From assembly GCA_022823105.1 (NCBI GenBank), contig JAJDXU010000434.1, positions 1 to 5,451 on the forward strand: a DNA stretch of 5,451 nt, given 5' to 3'. The position numbers and the translations under genes were made by a program. Positions 1-5,294 of the stretch are shown here, piece by piece. The first letter of the stretch is position 1; the number at the start of each line of letters is the position of its first letter. Under the pieces are notes generated by a model. It saw nothing but the letters and a program-made list of their open reading frames with translations, was not told where the DNA came from and ran no database searches. The stretch is from Dehalococcoidia bacterium. Lineage in GTDB: Bacteria; Chloroflexota; Dehalococcoidia; Lucifugimonadales; UBA3495.

Positions 1-46
1 GCCGGCCCCGTATCAGGCACGAGGCCGGCTTTGAGCCGGAATCCGG
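1..46. repeat. Stem-loop, probable end of a palindromic intergenic repeat
   Basis: Positions 1-11 (GCCGGCCCCGT) pair with 19-29 (ACGAGGCCGGC) at 10 of 11 positions around a 7-nt loop. A second, mutually exclusive hairpin, CCGGCT-TTG-AGCCGG, lies at 25-39 with a perfect 6-bp stem. The stretch GGCTTTGAGCCGGAAT (27-42) resembles GGCTTTCGCCGGAAT (5417-5431) in the repeat at the other end of the window. I infer a diverged or different member of the same class of mobile palindromic repeats, cut by the window edge. It could instead be the terminator of a gene to the left, but no T-run follows. Confidence 0.45.
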
Positions 47-238
47 TAAATCCTCGCCCTGCTCACGTATGCCTGTCGGCCGGCTGCCTGGGACACCGGC
101 ATGACGGAATGACGGTTTGCATCCCTGACAGTCACCCGAGTCTCAACGGTTTCGGCTGCGCTGTCTTGACGGCGGCGACGCCATCCGGCAACATGATTAC
201 GTCATCCAACCGCCGCTTTTCCCGACTACGATTCACCC

Positions 239-243
239 AGGAG
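239..243 (+). promoter_or_regulatory. Shine-Dalgarno site of the small orphan gene
   Basis: AGGAG lies 5 nt before the ATG at 249 and fixes that start. A longer reading in another frame from position 31 has no such site and overlaps this gene out of frame. Confidence 0.7.
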
Positions 244-248
244 CACCC

Positions 249-695
249 ATGGCATCCCCTTCGGCCAACTACAACGACGATTCCGAATACTCGGTCAAAT
301 CCGATGACAACATCACGCTGATGGCGAGCAAGATAATTCGCGACGTCCTGGTTACGCGCGGCGAGCCGATCCGACGCGCCCACCTCTGGCAGGCGGTGGA
401 ACTTGCCATGGGCGAACGCAAACCCGACGTTGACGGCGTCCTCAAGCGCGACTGGTTCAACAACCAGGGCACGGGACCGGGCAGATGGGAGCTCACCGAA
501 TTGGCCGGCGCCGGCAACTCTCCCTTCACCGACGCATCCGGAGCGATCAACCTGGCGTTGGTGGTCGAATATCTGCGCTGCTGCCGGGGAGAGGCCCCCT
601 ACATTGGGGACGTGGGCGACTTCATCAAAATCTGCCGCGACGACCTGGAACTGGATGCGAACTGGCTGCTGCAGAGCAATCGGGCCATCGGCTGA
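249..695 (+). CDS. Small orphan protein, probable winged-helix fold
   Basis: This is a 148-residue soluble protein with no signal peptide or membrane segment; I do not recognise its family. After a polar, probably disordered N-terminus of about 20 residues, residues 25-83 read like a winged helix: a first helix (LMASKIIRDVLVTRG), a second (RAHLWQAVELA), then VLKRDWF followed by a wing-like GTGPGRWELTE. This order resembles the HARE-HTH class of helix-turn-helix domains, but that is a pattern impression only. Residues 98-145 form a second mainly helical part (LALVVEYLRCC, FIKICRDDL, ANWLLQS), which may be another small helical or winged-helix repeat. The start is chosen for the ATG with AGGAG 5 nt upstream; the stop is TGA. 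It stands alone, 237 nt before the P450 on the same strand. A DNA-binding or adaptor role is possible but unproven. Confidence 0.7.
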   Translation: MASPSANYNDDSEYSVKSDDNITLMASKIIRDVLVTRGEPIRRAHLWQAVELAMGERKPDVDGVLKRDWFNNQGTGPGRWELTELAGAGNSPFTDASGAINLALVVEYLRCCRGEAPYIGDVGDFIKICRDDLELDANWLLQSNRAIG

Positions 696-708
696 CGTAG
701 CCGCAAGT

Positions 709-723
709 CGGCTGCATCAGCCG
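709..723 (+). terminator. Stem-loop after the small orphan gene
   Basis: CGGCTG-CAT-CAGCCG forms a perfect 6-bp stem with a 3-nt loop, 13 nt after the TGA of the 249-695 gene. No T-run follows, so it is at best a weak or factor-assisted terminator. Confidence 0.25.
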
Positions 724-790
724 CGGACTCGTTGGCATCAATGGCAGCGGGTCGGCAGGGTAAATCAACCTTCTCACAGACCGATTCGCA

Positions 791-818
791 CCGGATAGAC
801 CGGCCCGGATAGACCGGC
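791..818. repeat. Perfect 14-bp tandem repeat upstream of the P450
   Basis: CCGGATAGACCGGC occurs twice back to back (791-804 and 805-818) with no mismatch, followed directly by the palindrome GTTAAC (819-824). It lies about 90 nt upstream of the -10-like box and 114 nt before the P450 start. Each unit has the partly symmetric form CCGG-ATAGA-CCGG, as a protein-binding site might. It may be an operator or simply a short slippage duplication. Confidence 0.6.
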
Positions 819-905
819 GTTAACGAGCCGCAACGGCCGGTCCGGCGCTGTACGGAAGAGCCGGGAACGACTGCGGGTCCCGCGTTCAGGACAACGACGC
901 CACGC

Positions 906-911
906 TATAAC
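906..911 (+). promoter_or_regulatory. Candidate -10 box of the P450 gene
   Basis: TATAAC matches the sigma70 -10 consensus at five of six positions and lies 21 nt before the start codon. No good -35 element is seen at 16-18 nt upstream, so the promoter would be weak, activator-dependent or of another sigma class. Confidence 0.3.
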
Positions 912-919
912 ACGCGATC

Positions 920-925
920 AGGAGA
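920..925 (+). promoter_or_regulatory. Shine-Dalgarno site of the P450 gene
   Basis: AGGAGA ends 7 nt before the ATG at 933 and supports that start. Confidence 0.7.
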
Positions 926-932
926 GACGGCG

Positions 933-2357
933 ATGCGCACTCGTACCGTCGATTATCCCCGGAGACCCGCCGTGGACCGTTCGTTGCTGCCGCCCGGCCC
1001 GCGGGAATTGCCCATTGTGGGGCAGTCGCTCCGATACGCGTCGGATTCACTGGCGCTCCTCTGGGAGGCTGCCGGTTACGGGGACCTGGTCACCGTATCC
1101 ACGAAGCCGATCCTGCTTTTCCTGGTGACTCATCCGGACCTGATCAGGGACCTGTTCGTAACCAATCACCGGAGCGTGGGGCGCGGCTTCCTCACGGAGA
1201 CGTACCGGTACCTGATGGGCGACGGTCTGGTTACGGCGGACGGCCCGCTGCACCTGCGCCAGCGACGCCTGATGCAACCCCAGTTTCACCACAGCCGCAT
1301 CGCGGGCTACGCACAGGTGATGACGGACTTTGCCGACCGCCACCAGCGGGGTTGGCAGGATGCGTCAAGGGTTGACATTGCCCAGGAAATGAGCGACCTC
1401 ACGCTGCATATCGTGGTGAAAACGCTGTTCGGCCTGGATCCCCCCGATACCGTGCGGCGCATCGGCGAGGCTTTCGAGGCCAGCAACGACTACATCACCG
1501 TGCGCGGCAACCAGCCCGTCACCTTGCGGAAACTGCTGCACCGTATGCCGACCTCCCTGACCCGAAGGTTCAAACGGGGGTTGGCCTACCTGGATCAGAC
1601 GGTGTACGGCCTGATCGCGCAGCGGCGGCAGTCGGGGCTGGACGGTGACGACCTGCTGTCCCTGCTGCTGAACGTGAGGGATGAGGAAGCCGACAACCCC
1701 GAGGATGCGGTGATGACGGACCAGCAGGTCCGCGACGAGACGATCACCCTGTTCGCCGCCGGCCATGAGACAACGGCCGTCGCGCTGACCTGGACATGGT
1801 ACCTGCTGGCGACGCATCCCGACATCCAGCGCAGGTTCCAGGCCGAGCTGGACGGGGTATTGGGCGGACGACCCCCGACGCCGGCGGACATTTCAAACCT
1901 GCCGTTCACGGAACGGGTGCTGACGGAGTCAATGCGGCTGTACCCGCCGATATGGTCCACCGGACGCATGACCTTCCGACCCATCACGCTGGGCGGGTGG
2001 GAGATTCCGGCCGGGGCGGGACTGGTGGCGCCGCAACTGCTCGTACAGCGGGACCCGCGCTGGTTTGACGACCCGCTGGAGTTCAGGCCCGACCGCTGGA
2101 CTCCCGAGTTCCGGGAGAATCTGCCCCGGTTCGCCTACTACCCGTTTGGCGGCGGGCCGCGCCTCTGCATCGGAGAGGGATTCGCCTGGATGGAGGCGAT
2201 GCTGATCCTGGCCACGCTGGGCCAGCGCTGGACGGTTCGCCACGACCCGGGCCACGAGGCCGCGCTGATGCCGCTGGTTTCCCTGCGTCCCAGGGGCGGG
2301 ATGCCCATGTTCCTGGAAAGGCGCGAACGGGCGGGTGCGATGCCGGCCGCGGCCTAG
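933..2357 (+). CDS. Cytochrome P450, E-class-like monooxygenase
   Basis: This is a 474-residue haem-thiolate monooxygenase with the P450 landmarks in order. A proline-rich hinge PPGPRELPIVG is near residues 20-30. The C-helix segment HLRQRRLMQP starts at 107. The I-helix oxygen-activation motif AGHETT is at 276-281, and the K-helix ExxR is E332/R335. The FRPDRW segment is at 384-389, and the haem-binding loop PFGGGPRLCIG carries the axial cysteine C412. No N-terminal membrane anchor is seen, so it should be cytosolic. It is longer than the roughly 400 residues usual for bacterial class-B P450s; this length and the PPGP hinge fit the CYP102/CYP4-like E-class, which often acts on fatty acids or other lipophilic substrates. 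The substrate cannot be read from the sequence. No ferredoxin, ferredoxin reductase or fused reductase domain is present here, so electron donors must be encoded elsewhere. The stop is TAG and overlaps the stop of the convergent prmC. Confidence 0.96.
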   Translation: MRTRTVDYPRRPAVDRSLLPPGPRELPIVGQSLRYASDSLALLWEAAGYGDLVTVSTKPILLFLVTHPDLIRDLFVTNHRSVGRGFLTETYRYLMGDGLVTADGPLHLRQRRLMQPQFHHSRIAGYAQVMTDFADRHQRGWQDASRVDIAQEMSDLTLHIVVKTLFGLDPPDTVRRIGEAFEASNDYITVRGNQPVTLRKLLHRMPTSLTRRFKRGLAYLDQTVYGLIAQRRQSGLDGDDLLSLLLNVRDEEADNPEDAVMTDQQVRDETITLFAAGHETTAVALTWTWYLLATHPDIQRRFQAELDGVLGGRPPTPADISNLPFTERVLTESMRLYPPIWSTGRMTFRPITLGGWEIPAGAGLVAPQLLVQRDPRWFDDPLEFRPDRWTPEFRENLPRFAYYPFGGGPRLCIGEGFAWMEAMLILATLGQRWTVRHDPGHEAALMPLVSLRPRGGMPMFLERRERAGAMPAAA

Positions 2358-3235
2358 TAGTATTCGTCGCTGCCGCCGGCCAGGCTGACGGAGAGCACAC
2401 GGTCCCGGCCGGCCAGATCGCGCTCCACGGTGATTTCGGCATCGGGGAACGTTTCTGACGCCAGCATTCGGGCTTCGTCCATCTGCTCGGGGTCCATTTC
2501 CAGCAGGATGACGCCGTGGGGTTTGAGGCGGTCGGGTTCGGCGGCCTGGGTGATCAGGCGGCGGATGTGGTCGAGGCCGTCGGGGCCCCCGTCGAGGGCT
2601 GCCACCGGCTCCCACTGAATCTCCGGCTGCAGGGTGGGTATGCGGTCGGTGGGCAGGTAGGGCAGGTTGGCGGCGATAACATCCACCGGTTCGGGCAGCG
2701 ATTCCAGCAGGTCGCCTTTCAGGAGCGTAACGCGGTCGGCCACGTTGTGCATGCGGACGTTGTAGGCGGCCACGTCCAGCGTGGGGTCGAAGGCGTCGCT
2801 GGCGTAGATGCGGGCGGCGGGCAGGTGGATGGCCAGGTTGACGGCAATGGCGCCCGTTCCGGTTCCCACGTCGGCGATGACCAGTTCGCGGCTCTCCATG
2901 CCCATGAGGGCCATGAAGAGGGCGTGTTCCACCAACGTTTCGGTTTCGGGACGGGGGATCAGCACGTCGGCGTTGACCAGGAGGTTGACGCCGTAGAACT
3001 CGCGGTAGTTGAGGATGTAGGCCAGTGGTTCGCGGGTGAGGCGTCGCTCGACGATGGCGGCGAGCTGGGCCTCCTGCTGGGCGGCGACCTGGGATTCCTG
3101 CTCGGCGAAGATGGCCTGGCGGGGCATGCGCATCACGTCCATCACCATGACCTCGGCCTCGAGGCGGGCCTCGGGGATGCCGGCGGACTCAAGCGTGCGG
3201 TGGGTCGCCTGGATTACGTCGCGTAGGCTGGGCAT
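2354..3235 (-). CDS. prmC: Peptide chain release factor N5-glutamine methyltransferase
   Basis: PrmC (HemK) uses S-adenosylmethionine to methylate the glutamine of the GGQ loop in RF1 and RF2, which improves peptide release on the ribosome. The protein has 293 residues, near the usual 275-290. An N-terminal helical domain (about 1-80) that contacts the release factor ends in EPLAYILNYREFYG (69-82), the family signature at the domain junction. Then come VLIPRPETE (91-99), the SAM-binding motif ADVGTGTGAIA (121-131) and the catalytic tetrapeptide, here NLPY (190-193) rather than the canonical NPPY. The asparagine, second proline and tyrosine remain, so activity is expected. It is the last gene of the prfA operon, 24 nt after a HEPN-like gene. 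No Shine-Dalgarno sequence is visible before its ATG, which suggests translational coupling or SD-independent initiation. It ends in TAG, overlapping the P450 stop. Confidence 0.95.
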   Translation of the reverse strand: MPSLRDVIQATHRTLESAGIPEARLEAEVMVMDVMRMPRQAIFAEQESQVAAQQEAQLAAIVERRLTREPLAYILNYREFYGVNLLVNADVLIPRPETETLVEHALFMALMGMESRELVIADVGTGTGAIAVNLAIHLPAARIYASDAFDPTLDVAAYNVRMHNVADRVTLLKGDLLESLPEPVDVIAANLPYLPTDRIPTLQPEIQWEPVAALDGGPDGLDHIRRLITQAAEPDRLKPHGVILLEMDPEQMDEARMLASETFPDAEITVERDLAGRDRVLSVSLAGGSDEYY

Positions 3236-3243
3236 GAATGATG

Positions 3244-3652
3244 GGGATTCGGTGGAGGTTCAGGAGGAGGCCAGGCGCTGGGCGTCGCCGATATAGTCGG
3301 CGGTTTCGCGGATGCGGCGCGGAGTTTCAGAGTTGCAGATCCCGTTGTAGAAACAGGCTCCGTGGAGTTGGCTGATGCGGCTGTAGTAGCGTCCCACCAG
3401 GGTCTTGACGTCGGGGTCCCGTCGCGAAAGAGCGTCCAGTTCGTTGGAAGTGATGGCGGTGGTGGGTGGCTCCTCGCCGGTTCGGGCCAGGATCAGGGCG
3501 TCGGTGGCCCGCTTGGTGGCGCACCATGCTTTTTCGGCCGCGTCCCGTATGTCCCCGTGTTCCAGGCGTTCGAGGGCCTGGGTATGGACATCGCGGGCGT
3601 CGGCGAAAATGGCGGCGTAATCCTGGACTGGAATCATCGTTGTTAATATCTC
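3244..3652. repeat. Tandem duplication, unit A (prmC-proximal)
   Basis: This 409-nt unit aligns without any gap to 3661-4069 at a constant offset of 417 nt. It covers the whole HEPN-like gene, about 16 nt beyond its stop and about 15 nt of leader. Positions 3471-3538 are identical to 3888-3955 over 68 nt. The 8 nt between the units (3653-3660) are unique. Divergence is concentrated around 3401-3454. Confidence 0.9.
3260..3637 (-). CDS. HEPN-like protein, copy A of a tandem pair
   Basis: This is a 125-residue, all-helical-looking, soluble protein. The pattern AAEKAWCATKRATDALILARTG (residues 33-54, shown here only as a helical A/K-rich core) followed by RISQLHGACFYNG (87-99) resembles small HEPN-fold proteins of the PaREP1/DUF5618 type. 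R87 and H92 form an R-I-S-Q-L-H motif that fits the Rx4-6H signature of HEPN ribonucleases; this is a motif match, not proof of activity. Cysteines at 39, 95 and 101 are shared with copy B. It is 99/125 identical (79%, counted by eye) to copy B, with half of the differences at residues 62-79. It lies 39 nt after copy B and 24 nt before prmC, so it is probably co-transcribed with prfA and prmC. The leader has only a weak GAGAT 10 nt before the ATG. No nucleotidyltransferase partner, as in HEPN-MNT toxin systems, is present here. Confidence 0.8.
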   Translation of the reverse strand: MIPVQDYAAIFADARDVHTQALERLEHGDIRDAAEKAWCATKRATDALILARTGEEPPTTAITSNELDALSRRDPDVKTLVGRYYSRISQLHGACFYNGICNSETPRRIRETADYIGDAQRLASS

Positions 3653-3660
3653 ACGTCTGC

Positions 3661-4069
3661 GGGATTCGGTGGAGGTTCAGGAGGATGCCAGGCGCTGGGC
3701 GTCGCCGATATAGTCGACGGTTTCGCGGATGCGGCGTTCCGTATCGGGGCCGCACATTCCGTTGTAGAAGCACGTGCCATGCAGGTAGCTGATCCGGGTG
3801 AAGTACCGGCCGACCAGGTTTTCGAAAATGTCCGATCTCATCGCCAGGGCCAACAGGCCCTCGGTGGTCATGGCGGTGGTTTCGGGTTCCTCGCCGGTTC
3901 GGGCCAGGATCAGGGCGTCGGTGGCCCGCTTGGTGGCGCACCATGCTTTTTCGGCGGCGTCCCGTATGTCCCCGCGTTCCAGGCGTTCTAGGGCCTGGGC
4001 ATGGACATCGCGGGCGTCGGCGAAAATGGCGGCGTAATCCTGGACTGGAATCATTGTTGTTGCGATCTC
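3661..4069. repeat. Tandem duplication, unit B (prfA-proximal)
   Basis: This is the second 409-nt unit of the direct duplication, paired with 3244-3652. Both boundaries are sharp: GGGATTCGGTGGAGG on one side and ATCTC on the other occur in both units, and the flanking bases differ. The absence of any insertion or deletion in either copy argues that both coding frames are under selection. Confidence 0.9.
3677..4054 (-). CDS. HEPN-like protein, copy B of a tandem pair
   Basis: This 125-residue paralogue is immediately upstream of copy A in the transcription direction and has the same length and no gaps. It keeps the HEPN-like R87-I-S-Y-L-H92 motif and the FYNG that follows. Relative to copy A, residues 1-57 differ at only two or three sites, whereas residues 62-79 differ at 13 of 18 positions, and 102-106 also differ. 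The family suggestion (PaREP1/DUF5618-like HEPN) and the possible RNA-related role are inferences. Two similar HEPN subunits could form a heterodimer, since HEPN active sites are usually built at a dimer interface. The gene starts 98 nt after the prfA stop, and I see no convincing promoter in that gap, so read-through from prfA is likely. The ATG is preceded by the same GAGAT-N10 leader as copy A, consistent with duplication of gene plus leader. It ends in TGA. Confidence 0.8.
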   Translation of the reverse strand: MIPVQDYAAIFADARDVHAQALERLERGDIRDAAEKAWCATKRATDALILARTGEEPETTAMTTEGLLALAMRSDIFENLVGRYFTRISYLHGTCFYNGMCGPDTERRIRETVDYIGDAQRLASS

Positions 4070-4152
4070 GATATCCGCGACGCTATGCGCAAGCCCAGGT
4101 TACTCTCGCCGCAACCCTCCCCTTGCCGTCGAGAATGGACAGCGTTTTCGGA

Positions 4153-5232
4153 TCAGGAGGAAATGGCAGCCAGACCGCGCTCCTGGTCGGCGGCGATCAG
4201 GCGGTCGATGATCTCGTTGAGGCCGCCGTCCATCAGGCGCTGTATCCCGTGGGTTGACAGGCTGATGCGGTGGTCGGTGATGCGATCCTGGGGGTAGTTG
4301 TAGGTGCGGATCTTCTCGCTGCGGTCGCCGCTGCCGATCTGGGCCTTGCGGTTGCTGGAGATCTCGGCCTGGTGGCGTTCCTGCTCGGCGGAGTACAGCC
4401 GGCTGCGCAGGATGGTCATGGCCTTGGACTTGTTCTTGTACTGGGAGCGTTCGTCCTGGCACACGACCATGATGCCCGTGGGTTCGTGGACGATGCGCAC
4501 GGCGGTGGCCACCTTGTTGACGTTCTGTCCGCCGTGGCCGCCGGCGTGGAATATGTCGATGCGGAGGTCGTCCTCCTTGATGTTGACCTCGACCTCGTCG
4601 GCCTGGGGGAGGACGGCGACCGTGGCCGTTGAGGTGTGGATGCGGCCCTGGGCCTCGGTCTCGGGTACGCGCTGGACACGGTGCACGCCGGCTTCGAACT
4701 TCAGATTGCTGAAGGCGTTTCGTCCGTCAACGGAGAAGGCGATGCGAGAGAAGCCGCCCAGGTCGGACGGGTTGGAATCGAGGATGTCGACGCTCCAGCC
4801 CTGCTCCTGGGCGTAGCGCTGGTACATGCGGTAGAGGTCGGCGGCGAACAGCGACGCTTCCTGACCGCCGGCGGCGGCGTGAATTTCAACGATTACGTCG
4901 CGCTCGTCGTTGGGGTCCTTGGGCAGGAGGGCGATGCGGAGTTGCTGGGCCAGGTCGGAGAGACGGGTTTCCACCTCGGCCAGTTCAAGCTGGGCCATCT
5001 CGACCAGTTCGGGATCGCCGCCCTCTGAGATGAGGGCGCGGAGGTCGGCCTGCTCTTCGGACAACTTGCGTTGCTGCATGTCGACGGCGACGAGATCTTC
5101 CAGGCCCGAGCGTTCGCGATTCAGTTCGCCCAGTCGAGCGTAATCGGCGGCGACCTCGGGTTTCGCCATATCGGATTCGATGACCCGATACCGCTCCACG
5201 ATGGGCTGCAACTTATCGAAAATGTCGGCCAT
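4153..5232 (-). CDS. prfA: Peptide chain release factor 1
   Basis: RF1 recognises UAA and UAG stop codons in the ribosomal A site and triggers hydrolysis of peptidyl-tRNA. Numbering from the ATG at 5232 gives 359 residues, matching the usual 355-360. The N-terminal part is a helical hairpin (about 1-95). The codon-recognition region follows, with the tripeptide PET (190-192) in RVPETEAQGRIHTS. This is the PxT of RF1, not the SPF of RF2, so the gene is prfA. The catalytic GGQ is at 234-236 in GGHGGQNVNK, and the conserved QDERSQYKNK follows. A GTG at 5241 would add three residues; I prefer the ATG because GTGAG lies at a suitable distance upstream and the protein then starts MADIFDKL, like relatives. 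A second GGQ occurs at 122-124 (AAAGGQEASLF), where many RF1 proteins have GGDEA. It is the first gene of the putative operon with the HEPN-like pair and prmC. The stop is TGA, which RF2 reads. Confidence 0.96.
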   Translation of the reverse strand: MADIFDKLQPIVERYRVIESDMAKPEVAADYARLGELNRERSGLEDLVAVDMQQRKLSEEQADLRALISEGGDPELVEMAQLELAEVETRLSDLAQQLRIALLPKDPNDERDVIVEIHAAAGGQEASLFAADLYRMYQRYAQEQGWSVDILDSNPSDLGGFSRIAFSVDGRNAFSNLKFEAGVHRVQRVPETEAQGRIHTSTATVAVLPQADEVEVNIKEDDLRIDIFHAGGHGGQNVNKVATAVRIVHEPTGIMVVCQDERSQYKNKSKAMTILRSRLYSAEQERHQAEISSNRKAQIGSGDRSEKIRTYNYPQDRITDHRISLSTHGIQRLMDGGLNEIIDRLIAADQERGLAAISS

Positions 5233-5264
5233 TACGCTCACGCCCGCCTGAAAAACTATAGGTC

Positions 5265-5294
5265 AGTATAGCCCACCGCCCGGAACGTCGGCAA
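5265..5294 (-). promoter_or_regulatory. Sigma70-like promoter of the prfA operon
   Basis: On the minus strand, TTGCCG (5294-5289, four of six consensus positions) is followed after 18 nt by TATACT (5270-5265, five of six). The expected transcription start gives a leader of about 25 nt to the prfA ATG at 5232. The -10 box lies in a small inverted repeat, CTATA-N6-TATAG (5256-5271), which could be an operator or chance. Confidence 0.5.

Noticed and set aside
166..194. TTGACG followed 17 nt later by CAACAT, a possible promoter for the 249-695 gene
   Set aside because: The -35 is good but the -10 matches at only three of six positions, and no alternative spacing gives a convincing box.
31..321. 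96-codon plus-strand frame at the left end
   Set aside because: It begins inside the palindromic repeat, has no ribosome binding site and overlaps the better supported gene at 249 in another frame.
791..818. Tandem 14-bp repeats considered as CRISPR
   Set aside because: There are only two units, they have no spacer between them and no cas genes are present.
1365..1817. 150-codon frame on the minus strand inside the P450
   Set aside because: It is antisense to well-conserved P450 sequence with no independent signal.
1929..2615. Long open frame of 228 codons on the minus strand, opposite the P450 end
   Set aside because: It is arginine/proline/glycine-rich, overlaps both P450 and prmC and has no recognisable motif; it is a GC-driven shadow.
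2516..3226. Long open frame of 236 codons on the plus strand, opposite prmC
   Set aside because: The translation is low-complexity and rich in G, V, D and H, as expected for the complement of a GC-rich gene; prmC on the other strand carries all family motifs.
4055..4152. Search for a promoter or terminator between prfA and the first HEPN-like gene
   Set aside because: Only poor -35/-10 combinations and no stable hairpin followed by T were found, so read-through from prfA is the simpler reading.
4154..4165. AGGAGGAAATGG on the plus strand, resembling a Shine-Dalgarno site plus ATG
   Set aside because: It is the complement of the prfA 3' end (Ser-Ser-stop) and the frame that follows is an arginine/serine-rich shadow of RF1.
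4304..4816. 170-codon plus-strand frame opposite prfA
   Set aside because: It is antisense to the conserved RF1 core including GGQ; its composition is Ser/Arg/Trp-rich without motif.
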